A stretch of 8,413 nt of DNA from Candidatus Dormiibacterota bacterium (GCA_955651875.1 CATPAP010000056.1:1-8413); one strand, 5' to 3'. Shown: positions 1 to 8,033, numbered from the stretch's first letter. Notes: generated by a model not told the origin, from the letters alone. Numbers and translations: made by a program.

Positions 1-2
1 GC

Positions 3-923
3 CTCAAGCAGCTCCTCGTCGTACCGGTGACCGTGGCGGGGGACGACCTCGCCATGCTCTGCGTCAGCCGGCGCCGGTCCGAGGCGTTCACCCCCGAGGA
101 CAGCGACGTCCTCGACGTCATCGCCAAGGTGGCGGCGCAGCCACTCCGCGCCGCCCGGCTCGACGACATGCTCGGCGCGGCGCTCACCGAGCTGTCCGAC
201 CGGCTGACGGGCGGAGAGTCCGTCGAGCGCGTCAAGACCGATATCCTGCGCCTCGCATCCCATGAGCTGCGCAGTCCGCTGACGGTCCTCCACGGGTACC
301 TGTCGCTGGTGCGCGCCGGACATTTCGGGGAGATCCCCGAACCGCTCGACCGGATCATGCGCATCCTCGAGAGGCGCACCGACGAGATGAACGGGCTGGT
401 CAACGACATGCTCGTCGCAGCGAGAGTCGAGGACGCACCGTCGGGCGCTGAGGGCGAGACCGTCGACCTCCGCAGCGTGGTGCGTGAGGCCGCCGATGCC
501 GTGATGCCGCGCGCCTCCAGCAAGCATCGGCTCCTGGTCGAGCTGCCGGGCGAGCCGGTGCTCGCACGCGTCGACAGCGAACGCGTGGCGCTCGCGGTGC
601 GGAACATCATCGACAACGCGGTCAAGTACTCACCCAACGGCGGCGAGGTGCTGTGCTGCCTGTCACGGAGCGATGGGACAGCGCGCGTCCGAGTCACCGA
701 CCCCGGCCTGGGCATCGCGCCCGAGGACCGGGACAAGCTCTTCACCCGCTTTGGTCGCGTGCTCACCACGGCGAACTCGCACATACCGGGCATCGGGCTC
801 GGCCTGTACTTCTCGCGCGAGGTGGCGCGGCGCCACAGCGGCGACGTCTGGCTCGTCGACGGGCAGGGACCGGGGAGCGTGTTCGAGCTCATCCTGCCGC
901 TGGAGCAGGAGGAGCCCGTCTAG
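3..923 (+). CDS. Sensor histidine kinase with GAF domain, 5'-truncated by the window edge
   Basis: This is the C-terminal part of a cytosolic or membrane-associated two-component sensor kinase, which autophosphorylates on His and passes the phosphate to a response regulator. The frame is open from base 3. The GTG at 27 is unlikely to be the start, because the reading through it (LLVVPV, FTPEDSDVLDVIA, then a helix) looks like the end of a GAF sensor domain. Counting from that GTG, the dimerisation/phosphoacceptor helix holds the H-box SHELRSPL with His79. The HATPase_c domain follows with an N-box (NIIDNAVKYS, 193-202), G1 box (DPGLGI, 225-230), F box (LFTRFG, 239-243) and G2 box (GIGLGL, 255-260). 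All the residues a working kinase needs are present. No membrane segment is visible in this part. The stop TAG at 921-923 shares the palindrome CTAG with the stop of the convergent glgX. No partner response regulator is in view, so the signal and target are unknown; family assignment is secure. Confidence 0.93.
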   Translation, partial: LKQLLVVPVTVAGDDLAMLCVSRRRSEAFTPEDSDVLDVIAKVAAQPLRAARLDDMLGAALTELSDRLTGGESVERVKTDILRLASHELRSPLTVLHGYLSLVRAGHFGEIPEPLDRIMRILERRTDEMNGLVNDMLVAARVEDAPSGAEGETVDLRSVVREAADAVMPRASSKHRLLVELPGEPVLARVDSERVALAVRNIIDNAVKYSPNGGEVLCCLSRSDGTARVRVTDPGLGIAPEDRDKLFTRFGRVLTTANSHIPGIGLGLYFSREVARRHSGDVWLVDGQGPGSVFELILPLEQEEPV

Positions 924-3040
924 GCGCGGCGCAGCACCACCAGCGAGCGCGAGGTCACGCACAGCGCGTCGGTCGCCTCCACGACGCGAGGTGGATCGTC
1001 GACTGCCAGGTCGGCCGTGTCGACGAGCACCTCCCAGCGATCGCCCCAGCCGCGCGGGAGAGTCCACGACATGTCCTTGTGGTGGGAGTGAAGGATGATC
1101 AGCAGGGTGTCACCGCGGATCTGGCGGCCATCCGGCGTGTGGTCGGGGATCTCCTCGCCGTTGAGCAGCATGGCCAGCGAGCGGCGCGACTCGTCATCCC
1201 ACTCCGCCTCGGTCATCTCGAGACCTTGATCGTCGAGCCAGACCACGTCCTTGCGCCGCTGCCCGCGCCCCACCTGCCCCGCGAAGAAACGCTGCCTGCG
1301 CAGCACCGGCTGCTCGGCGCGCAGCGCGAGGAGCCTGCGCGTGAAGTCGTTCAGTGACACGTCGACTGTGTCCCAGTTCAGCCAGGCGATCTCGTTGTCC
1401 TGGCAGTACGCGTTGTTGTTGCCACGCTGGGTGCGGCCGAGCTCGTCGCCGGCGACGAGCATCGGGCAGCCCTGGGAGAACACCAGGCTGGCGACGAGGT
1501 TGCGCTGCTGCCGTGCGCGCAGCGCGAGCACTTGGGGGGCGTCCGTCTCGCCCTCGACGCCGCAGTTCCACGAGCGGTTGTCATCGGTGCCGTCGCGGTT
1601 GTCCTCCCCGTTGTCCTGGTTGTGCTTGTCGTTATAGGAAACCAGGTCGCACAGCGTGAAGCCGTCGTGAGCGGTGACGAAGTTGATGCTGCTGAAGGGC
1701 GCGCGGCCGTCGCCCTGGTACAGGTCGCTGCTCCCGGTCAGGCGGTAGGCGAGCTCACCGACCCCGGCGATCTGACCGCGCCAGTAGTCGCGGATGCAAT
1801 CACGGTACTTGCCGTTCCACTCCGCCCAGCGAACTGGGAAGTTGCCCACCTGGTAGCCGCCCTCGCCGACGTCCCACGGCTCGGCGATGAGCTTGACGTG
1901 GGCCAGCGTGGGATCCTGGTGAATGATGTCGAAGAACGCCGACAGCTTGTCGACGTCGTAGAACTGGCGCGCCAGCGCGGACGCGAGGTCGAACCGGAAA
2001 CCGTCGACATGCATCTCGCTGACCCAGTAGCGGAGCGAGTCCATGATCAGCTGCAGCGTTGACGGCGAGCCGGCGTTTAGACTGTTGCCGCAGCCGGTGA
2101 CGTCGTAGTAGAAGCGCGGCTTGTCCTCGACGAGCCGGTAGTACGAGCGATTGTCGACCCCGCGGAAGCACAGCGTCGGCCCCATCTCGTTGCCCTCGGC
2201 CGTGTGGTTGTAGACCACGTCGAGGATGACCTCGAGGCCGGCCGCGTGCAGCGCCTTGACCATCGCCTTGAACTCGGTGACCTGGCCGCCGCCGTCGCCG
2301 GAGCTCGAGTACCTCGCCTCCGGCGCGAAGTAGCCGATGCTGTCGTAGCCCCAGTAGTTGGCAAGACCCCGCTCGACGAGCTGCTTGGAGTCGACGAAAT
2401 GGTGCACCGGCATGAGTTCGATCGAGGTGATGCCGAGCTTGGTGAAGTACTCGGTCGCGGCGGGATGCGCGAGGCCCGCGTAGGTTCCGCGCAACTCCTG
2501 GGGAACGTCGGGGTGGCGCATCGTGAAGCCGCGCACGTGGGTCTCGTAGATGATGGTGTCGCTCCACGCGACGTCGATGCGCCGCTCCCCGCTCCAGTCG
2601 AAGCCGTCGTCGACCACCACGCAGTGCGGCATTTGCTCGGCGGAGTCGAGCTCGCTGATCTGTTCGTCGTCGCCGGATCCCAAGACGTAGCCGAACGCCT
2701 CGGGGCCCCATTGCACCCCGCCGGCGATGGCCCGCGCATAGGGGTCGAGCAGCAGCTTGTTGGGGTTGTGGCGCAGTCCCACGTCGACGTTGTAGGCGCC
2801 GTGCACGCGATAGCCGTATCGCATTCCTGGGCCGACTCGAGGGATGAAGCCGTGCCAGACGAGGTCGGTCCGCTCGACGAGGTCGTAGGCGGCGAGCATG
2901 CCGCCGACCTCGTCGAGAACGATGAGCTCGATCGCCTCCGCTTCTGACGCGAACAGCGCGAAGTTGGTGCCGTCAGCCTGGACGGTGGCGCCGAGTGGGT
3001 AGGAACGGCCGGGCCAGGCGGTGATGTTCCCCGCGGTCAT
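920..3040 (-). CDS. glgX: Glycogen debranching enzyme GlgX/TreX (GH13, isoamylase type)
   Basis: This cytosolic enzyme hydrolyses alpha-1,6 branch points of glycogen to release linear malto-oligosaccharides, the feedstock for TreY. It has 706 residues, normal for the family. An N-terminal CBM48-like domain (about 9-105) opens with the typical WPGRSYPLGAT and NFALF. The GH13 barrel follows with DVVYNHT (274-280), DGFRFDLASALAR with nucleophile Asp351, LIAEPWD with acid/base Glu387, and VTAHDGF with Asp459 as the third catalytic residue. SYNDKHN (468-474) and the NNNAYCQDNEIAWLNW segment are also GlgX hallmarks. The beta-rich C-terminus carries VWLDDQGLEMTEAEW and LLNGEEI; the usual NAHH motif reads HSHH here, a small deviation. 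The ATG at 3040 overlaps the treY TGA as ATGA, and GGAGAGG lies 5 nt upstream inside treY, so translation is probably coupled. Its 3' end overlaps the histidine kinase stop by 4 bp. The treY context favours a TreX role, but a general glycogen-breakdown role cannot be excluded. Confidence 0.95.
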   Translation of the reverse strand: MTAGNITAWPGRSYPLGATVQADGTNFALFASEAEAIELIVLDEVGGMLAAYDLVERTDLVWHGFIPRVGPGMRYGYRVHGAYNVDVGLRHNPNKLLLDPYARAIAGGVQWGPEAFGYVLGSGDDEQISELDSAEQMPHCVVVDDGFDWSGERRIDVAWSDTIIYETHVRGFTMRHPDVPQELRGTYAGLAHPAATEYFTKLGITSIELMPVHHFVDSKQLVERGLANYWGYDSIGYFAPEARYSSSGDGGGQVTEFKAMVKALHAAGLEVILDVVYNHTAEGNEMGPTLCFRGVDNRSYYRLVEDKPRFYYDVTGCGNSLNAGSPSTLQLIMDSLRYWVSEMHVDGFRFDLASALARQFYDVDKLSAFFDIIHQDPTLAHVKLIAEPWDVGEGGYQVGNFPVRWAEWNGKYRDCIRDYWRGQIAGVGELAYRLTGSSDLYQGDGRAPFSSINFVTAHDGFTLCDLVSYNDKHNQDNGEDNRDGTDDNRSWNCGVEGETDAPQVLALRARQQRNLVASLVFSQGCPMLVAGDELGRTQRGNNNAYCQDNEIAWLNWDTVDVSLNDFTRRLLALRAEQPVLRRQRFFAGQVGRGQRRKDVVWLDDQGLEMTEAEWDDESRRSLAMLLNGEEIPDHTPDGRQIRGDTLLIILHSHHKDMSWTLPRGWGDRWEVLVDTADLAVDDPPRVVEATDALCVTSRSLVVLRRA

Positions 3041-5756
3041 CCTCGCCTCTCCAGGAGGGCGACCGGGAAGCCGGCGAGCAGATCATGCAGGGCGGTGGGC
3101 CCGGCCACGCCGGCGCCGTCGCAGACGTTTCGCCACTCACCATCGGGCAGCTGCAGCATGGTGTCTCCCCAGTGGCCGCTCCGCCGGAGGGGGCGGCGCT
3201 GTGCGATCGCGATCACCGCTGCGGGGATACCCCGGATGAAGGCGACCACATCATCGGCGAACTCGCCGTCGGCGCGCATCGGGATGTAGGCGCCGCGCTC
3301 GTCGTACGCGTGGCGGATTCGGGACCGCAGCGCCAACGCGTCGCGGATGAGGAGGAGCTTGGCCGCGCCGCTGTCGCGGTCCGCAGCCCACGCCTGCGCT
3401 GCGGTGCGACCGGAATACTCATCGAGCAGCGCGCGGCGCCGGCCATAGTCGACGGGGCGGCGATTGTCGGGGTCGACGAGGCTGAGGTCCCAGAGCTCGC
3501 ACCCTGGTAGATGTCGGGGATCCCCGGCGAGGTCAGCTTGAGGAGCGTCGCGCCCAGGGAGTTGATCTGTCCACCGTCGACCAGGGCGGCGACGAAGCCG
3601 TCGAGGTCGGCGACGAAGCGGGCGTCGGCGAGAACCGCGGTGACGAAGTCGCGCACAGCCGCGTCGTAGGCTTGGTTGGGCTGCAGCCAGCTGGTCTCGC
3701 GCTTGGCCTCGTGCGCAGCCTTCTGCATATAAGCGACCGCCCGATCGGTGCTCAGCGGCCACGCCCCTGCCAGCGTCTGGTACAGGAGGTATTCCGTGGC
3801 CGCATCGGGGAGATCCTCGCGGCGGTACCCGGCGTTCATGACGCGCCACCGACGAACGCAGGTAGCCCACTCATCGGGGATCTCGCTGATCACATCGAGG
3901 CGGCACCGCACATCCTCGCTGCGCTTGGTGTCGTGTGTCGAGGTCGCCAGCATCGTCAGGGGGCGGTCAGACTGAGTGCGCGCATTGAACGCGTGGAACG
4001 AGGCGACATCCAACCCGAAGTGCGCAGGCGAGTCACCGACCTCGTTGAGCGCGACGAGGACGAGGTGGCGGTAACACGCGGTGTCCTCGACACCCTTGGC
4101 CATGGCTGCGGCGCACAGCTGCTGCAGGCGCAACACGAGGTCGCCCTGGGCGAGATGCATGTCCTCGTCAGCGGTGGCGACGTCCTCGGCATCTCCGAGC
4201 ACGAACAGGTCGGCGATGAAGTCGAGGAGGCGCGCGTCCACGTCGGGTGCATTGCGGCGTGCGGCCGCGGCCGTGGCACGGATGGTGGCGGCGTCCACCT
4301 CCGGCGGCGGCGGCAGGCGTGGGTCGACGTAGGTGCGATAGACGGGGACAGCGGCGACCAGCTCGACGACAGCCTCGCGCAGCTCGCTGTGGGTGTGGTC
4401 GCGCTGCGCCGGGTACACCGCACACACGTCAGCCAGCAACCCGGTGATGCGCTCCACGTCGCTGACCAGCGCGCTTCGCAGGATCGCGCGCTTGCTGTCG
4501 AGCGCGAAGACGGCGAAGTCCGACGGCTGCGCGGTGACCTCCGCGTGCAGCGCCTCGAGGGCCGCACGCCCGTCCGGGTCGACGAACAGGCCATTGACGG
4601 CGGCAAGGAAGTCGTAGCCGCTGGTGCCGTCGAGGGTCCAGCGAGGTGGCTGCTCGCCTCGCTGCAGGATCTTCTCGGCGAGCAGCCACGTATGGGAGCC
4701 GGTGGCGGCGCGAAGCCGTTGCGCGTACTGCAACGGGCGGCGCAGCCCGTCGATGTGGTCGACGCGCAGACCATCGACGTCGCCGCGACGCACCAGCTCG
4801 GCGATGAGCGACGTGCTCTCGGCGAACACCGCCTCGTCCTCCATGCGCAGCGCGACCAGGGTGTTGATGTCGAAGAAGCGCCGGTAGTTCACCTCCTCCA
4901 CCGCGGTCTGCCAGCGCGCCAGACGGTGATGCTGCTCGTTGAGGATGCGATCCAGCGCGGCGACGTCATTGTTCAGCTCGCCGAGCAGGGCGTCGACGGC
5001 CGCGCTGATGTTGGCGTCGCTGAGCAGGCCGGCGATGCGCTCGCCGGTGGCCCGGCGCGCCTCGTAACGCTCCCGCCTGCTCGCCTCGTCGACGCCGACG
5101 GGCAGCGACGACACTGCGGCGACGATGTCCTCCAACTCCACGTCCGTGGTTGCCGTGAGCAGCTCCGCAACCGTCTCGATGGAGAGCGGATAGCGGTTGT
5201 CGCCGTACGCCACGAGCAGCGTGCCGTCCTCGCGGACCAGCCGGATGAGGCCATCTTCGAGGACACGGCCGACCTGGTCTCCGAGGACCGGCAGCAGCAC
5301 GCGGTGACGCAGCTTGGGCTCGTCGACCTCCCAGTCGATGTCGAAGAACGGCGCGTACGCAGAGCCCTGCCCATCGGCGAGCACGTCCCACCACCAGCGG
5401 TTGCGCCGGTCGGCGATGGACATGTGATTGGGCACGATGTCGAGCAGCTGGGCCAGATGGTTGGCGGAGAGCGCGTCGCACATGGCGCGATGGCCAGCCT
5501 CTCCGCCGAGGTCCTCGCTGATGCTGGTGGGATCGACGACGTCGTAGCCGTGCGTGCTTCCCCGCGCCGCCTGCGTGTACGGCGAGCAATAGACGTGGCT
5601 GACGCCGAGCCTGGCGAGGTAGGCGGCCTGCGCGGCGGCCGCGGCGAAGTCGAACTCGGCGCGGAGCTGAAGGCGATACGTGGCGCGGCGCTGCGGGCGC
5701 GCTGCGCTCTCGCCGGGGGTCATCCCGTCAGAATCACTTCCATTCTCTCCCGCCAT
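3037..5756 (-). CDS. treY: Malto-oligosyltrehalose synthase TreY, interrupted by a one-base frameshift
   Basis: TreY is an intramolecular transglucosylase that converts the reducing-end alpha-1,4 bond of a malto-oligosaccharide into the alpha,alpha-1,1 bond of trehalose. The first frame runs from 5756 to about 3501 (752 residues): YRLQL near the start, CSPY and GSTHGYDVVDP (57-76), DIVPNHM (106-112), then GLRVDHIDGL with nucleophile Asp333, LLAEKIL with acid/base Glu361, and STHDTKRSEDVR with Asp609. At about 3500 the frame breaks within IPDIYQG/CELWDLS. The -1 frame then carries the conserved rest (LVDPDNRRPVD, GAYIPM, HWGDTML, FPVALLER) to the TGA at 3037. Left unrepaired, the first frame runs on as nonsense to 3213. 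Repaired, the protein has about 906 residues, at the long end of a family that ranges roughly 700-950. The start is uncertain: ATG 5756 has no clear ribosome site, and ATG 5723 (residue 12) is a good alternative. It leads the treY-glgX unit. Confidence 0.92.
3046..3052 (-). promoter_or_regulatory. Ribosome binding site of glgX inside the end of treY
   Basis: GGAGAGG on the minus strand lies 5 nt before the glgX ATG and within the last codons of treY. Together with the ATGA overlap it supports ATG 3040 as the glgX start and translational coupling to treY. Confidence 0.65.
3496..3506 (-). other. Frameshift site in treY
   Basis: On the coding (minus) strand the sequence reads CAGGGTGCGAG. The upstream frame reads CAG GGT GCG AGC (Q-G-A-S), losing the motif, while the frame needed downstream reads TGC GAG CTC TGG (C-E-L-W). 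One extra base restores the family motif: for example, a fourth G gives CAG GGG TGC GAG, Q-G-C-E. The run of three C on the + strand (3502-3504) is therefore a natural place for a dropped base. Homology on both sides is continuous with no missing residues, which indicates a single-base loss rather than a larger deletion. Confidence 0.85.
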
Positions 5757-5787
5757 CGAACTGTCGGATTATGAGGCGGCTGCCGCC
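5757..5787. promoter_or_regulatory. Compact divergent control region between treY and treZ
   Basis: Only 31 bp separate the treY ATG (5756) from the treZ GTG (5788), or 64 bp if treY starts at ATG 5723. Within it, CATAAT on the minus strand (5773-5768) matches the -10 consensus TATAAT at 5 of 6 positions. Transcription from it would begin near 5761, which fits the downstream treY start better than ATG 5756. No convincing -35 box is seen. On the + strand GATTAT (5767-5772) is a weaker -10 candidate for treZ, and GAGG (5773-5776) is a possible treZ ribosome site 11 nt before the GTG. Any promoters must overlap each other and the gene starts. The divergent layout is certain; the individual boxes are tentative. 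Confidence 0.35.
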
Positions 5788-7620
5788 GTGACCCGCTGCG
5801 CGGTCTGGGCGCCGAACGCCGCGCGGGTGGAGGTCGAGACGCGCGGCACGCGGCTGCCCATGGTCGACGCCGAGCGGGGTTGGTTCGAGCTGCGCGAGGA
5901 CGGGCCGCGCGCCGGCGACGACTATGCCTTCGTTCTCGACGGCGGTCCACCGCGCCCCGACCCACGCTCGCCGTGGCAGCCACGAGGCGTGCACGGGCCG
6001 TCCCGCGCCGTCGACCACGGCGCGTTCGCGTGGACTGACTCGGGCTGGCGCGGGCGCCGGCTGCGCGACTGCGTGGTGTACGAGATGCACGTCGGCACGT
6101 TCAGCGAGGCCGGGACGCTGGACGGGGCCATCTCCCACCTTGGACATCTCGTCGAGGTGGGGATCGGGGCGGTCGAGCTGATGCCCGTCGCCGCCTTCCC
6201 CGGGGCGCGCGGCTGGGGCTACGACGGCGTCGGCCTCTACGCGGTCCACGACCGCTACGGCGGCCCCGACGCGCTGAAGCGCTTCGTCGATGCCTGCCAC
6301 AACGCCGGGCTCGCGGTGATCATGGACGTCGTCTACAACCACATCGGCCCAGACGGCAATCACCTCGGCGAGTTCGGTCCGTACTTCACCGATCGACACC
6401 GCACCCCGTGGGGGGACGCGGTCAACTACGACGGCCGCGGCAGCGACGAGGTCCGCCGCTTCATGGTCGACAACGCGCTGATGTGGCTGCGCGACTACCA
6501 CTGCGACGGCCTGCGCCTGGACGCCGTGCACGCTATCGTCGACACCTCGGCGGTGCACATCGTCGAGGAGGTCTCGACGGCCGCGCACGGTCTGTCGGTC
6601 GAGCTGGGGCGGCCAGTCATGGTCATCGCCGAGAGCGATCTCAACGACCCGCGCATCGTCACCGACATCGCGCGCGGTGGGTACGCGTGCGACGCGCAGT
6701 GGAGCGACGACTTCCATCACGCGCTGCACGCCACGCTGACCGGCGAGGGCGCGGGCTACTACACGGACTTCGGCCGTGTCGAGGATGTCGCACTGGCGCT
6801 GCGCAACGTGTTCGTCAACCCTGGTGGATACTCCTCTTTCCGGCAGCGTCGCCACGGTCGTGTTGCCGCCGACCTCGATGCGACGCGCTTCCTCGGCTAC
6901 CTCCAGGATCACGACCAGGTGGGCAACCGCGCCCAGGGAGAGCGCAGCGCTGCGCTGATGAGCACCGGACGCCTCCAGATCGCCGCCGCGCTCGTCCTGC
7001 TCGGGCCGTTCGTGCCGATGCTCTTCGCCGGAGAGGAGTGGGGCGCGTCGACACCCTTCCAGTACTTCACCGACCACGAGGACCGCGAGCTCGGCCGCAT
7101 CGTCTCCGAAGGACGGCGGCGGGAGTTCGCGTCGTTCGGCTGGCCGCCGGAGGACATCCCCGACCCCCAGGACCCGACCACCTTCGAGCGCTCCAAGCTG
7201 CGCTGGGACGAGCGCGATCGCGAACCACACGCGACGCTGCTGCGCTGGCACCGCGAGCTCATCGCGCTGCGCGCGCGCACGCCGGCGCTGCGCGACGGGG
7301 ACAGGTCAGCGCTGGCGGTGGAGCACGACGAAGCACGTCGGCTGGTGATGCGGCGTGCAGGGATCACGGTCGCCTGCAACTGGGGCGACGACGACGCCGT
7401 GCTGCGCGTCCCTGCGACGACGGTGGTGATGAGCAACGTTGCGCACGAGCAGACCGAAGCCGGCCTGCTCGTCCCGGCCGATGGGGTGGTGGTGCTGCGC
7501 GAATGGCGCAGCGCGGCAGCCGCGCGACGTGCCGCGCTCCGCACGCCGGTCACCCTGATGTCGGCGAGGCAATCGCATCCGGCCCGTGAGCAGGCCGCTG
7601 CGGACGGAGTCCTACGCTGA
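5788..7620 (+). CDS. treZ: Malto-oligosyltrehalose trehalohydrolase TreZ (GH13)
   Basis: TreZ cleaves the alpha-1,4 bond next to the trehalosyl end made by TreY, releasing free trehalose in the cytosol. I place the start at GTG 5788 because the protein then begins MTRCAVWAPNAARVEV, the usual TreZ opening. An upstream in-frame GTG at 5680 would add 36 unrelated residues and overlap treY. The 610-residue product has a CBM48-like N-domain (about 1-85) ending in the TreZ signature PDPRSPWQPRGVHGPS (57-72). The GH13 barrel follows with MDVVYNHIGPDGN (179-191), DGLRLDAVHAI with nucleophile Asp245, VIAESDLND with acid/base Glu282, and LQDHDQVGNR with Asp376. LFAGEEWG (412-419) and PFQYFTDH are further hallmarks. 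A beta-type C-domain ends near residue 573. An Ala/Arg-rich tail of about 37 residues follows and looks like poorly conserved extension. The end overlaps the convergent small gene by 9 bp. It is divergent from treY and probably co-regulated with it. Confidence 0.95.
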   Translation: MTRCAVWAPNAARVEVETRGTRLPMVDAERGWFELREDGPRAGDDYAFVLDGGPPRPDPRSPWQPRGVHGPSRAVDHGAFAWTDSGWRGRRLRDCVVYEMHVGTFSEAGTLDGAISHLGHLVEVGIGAVELMPVAAFPGARGWGYDGVGLYAVHDRYGGPDALKRFVDACHNAGLAVIMDVVYNHIGPDGNHLGEFGPYFTDRHRTPWGDAVNYDGRGSDEVRRFMVDNALMWLRDYHCDGLRLDAVHAIVDTSAVHIVEEVSTAAHGLSVELGRPVMVIAESDLNDPRIVTDIARGGYACDAQWSDDFHHALHATLTGEGAGYYTDFGRVEDVALALRNVFVNPGGYSSFRQRRHGRVAADLDATRFLGYLQDHDQVGNRAQGERSAALMSTGRLQIAAALVLLGPFVPMLFAGEEWGASTPFQYFTDHEDRELGRIVSEGRRREFASFGWPPEDIPDPQDPTTFERSKLRWDERDREPHATLLRWHRELIALRARTPALRDGDRSALAVEHDEARRLVMRRAGITVACNWGDDDAVLRVPATTVVMSNVAHEQTEAGLLVPADGVVVLREWRSAAAARRAALRTPVTLMSARQSHPAREQAAADGVLR

Positions 7621-7860
7621 GCTCCCCGCTCTGCTTAGCTCTGGGGTCGCTGCCTGGCGGAGCAGGGCGCGGGTGGCGGCGACACGGCAGCCAAGCATCT
7701 CGAGGACCTCGTCGAGCCTGTCGCGCAGCTCCGAGTTGAGCGCAATGGGATGGTTGTCGATGTCCCTCAGAAGTGCCGAGAGACGGACTGCCTTCTGATC
7801 GATGTGGGCGACGATCTCACTAGGACTCTCGACCGTCGCTGCGCTCTGGCTCGGCTCCAT
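7612..7860 (-). CDS. Small uncharacterised helical protein (82 aa)
   Basis: I do not recognise the family. The chosen ATG at 7860 has an excellent ribosome site (GGAGG, 7 nt upstream), and third codon positions are mostly G or C, so the frame is probably coding. The product is soluble and acidic in its middle. It has a polar, probably disordered N-terminus (1-13), two predicted amphipathic helices (about 14-34 and 41-69) joined by a short DNHPIALNS turn, and a short Ala/Ser-rich tail. This suggests a helical hairpin that could dimerise or bind a partner. There is one Cys (58), no signal peptide, no membrane segment and no metal site. The 3' end (TAG, 7614-7612) overlaps the treZ end by 9 bp in convergent orientation. 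A promoter-like sequence lies upstream at 7928-7956. The same frame stays open upstream across the tRNA, but that extension is not credible. Function unknown. Confidence 0.65.
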   Translation of the reverse strand: MEPSQSAATVESPSEIVAHIDQKAVRLSALLRDIDNHPIALNSELRDRLDEVLEMLGCRVAATRALLRQAATPELSRAGSSA

Positions 7861-7867
7861 CCAGGTA

Positions 7868-7872
7868 CCTCC
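7868..7872 (-). promoter_or_regulatory. Ribosome binding site of the 82-aa gene
   Basis: GGAGG on the minus strand, 7 nt before the ATG at 7860. It is the strongest Shine-Dalgarno match in the window and is the main reason for choosing this start over the longer open frame. Confidence 0.7.
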
Positions 7873-7927
7873 ATGGGTTGGCTGGTGCGGAAGGCTGGCC
7901 GGTGGTTGGCGGCCCGCTATCACCCCA

Positions 7928-7956
7928 AGCCTATGCCCCGCCGCGCTCGGTATCAA
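7928..7956 (-). promoter_or_regulatory. Candidate promoter for the 82-aa gene
   Basis: On the minus strand TTGATA (7956-7951; 5 of 6 matches to TTGACA) is followed after exactly 17 bp by TAGGCT (7933-7928; 3 of 6 to TATAAT). Transcription would start near 7921, giving a leader of about 60 nt before the ATG at 7860. The -35 box and spacing are good and the -10 box is weak. Confidence 0.35.
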
Positions 7957-8025
7957 GGGTCTTGTGCTCCGTGAGCTCAGCCACCCGGTCACGGCGCGGG
8001 CCCCGGCTCGCCGCGGTGGCCGGCC

Positions 8026-8033
8026 TGTAGACT
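8026..8033 (+). promoter_or_regulatory. Candidate -10 element for tRNA-Leu/tig
   Basis: TGTAGACT contains TAGACT (8028-8033), 4 of 6 matches to TATAAT, about 28 bp before the mature tRNA 5' end. It sits in otherwise very GC-rich sequence. No clear TTGACA-like -35 box is found 16-18 bp upstream. A start near 8040 would leave a leader of about 20 nt for RNase P to remove. Confidence 0.35.

Noticed and set aside
27..29. GTG as the true start of the histidine kinase
   Set aside because: The frame is open to the window edge and the residues before and after it read as the end of a GAF domain, so the gene begins upstream of the window.
3496..3506. Programmed -1 ribosomal frameshift in treY
   Set aside because: A -1 slip gives the right residues, but there is no canonical slippery heptamer, and TreY is not a family known to me to use frameshifting.
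3672..5774. 700-residue open frame on the + strand antisense to treY
   Set aside because: It mirrors treY and is rich in Val, Arg, Gln and His with no domain, as expected for the reverse strand of a high-GC gene; treY carries clear catalytic motifs on the opposite strand.
5680..5787. Upstream GTG start for treZ (36 extra residues)
   Set aside because: The extra residues do not look like TreZ and the region encodes the TreY N-terminus on the other strand; GTG 5788 gives the family's usual opening.
5734..7251. 505-residue open frame on the minus strand antisense to treZ
   Set aside because: Same explanation: a GC-driven shadow of treZ without recognisable motifs.
7619..7660. Possible bidirectional terminator between treZ and the small gene
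   Set aside because: Only a CCCC/GGGG pair flanks a mostly unpaired loop, there is no T-run, and the site lies inside coding sequence.
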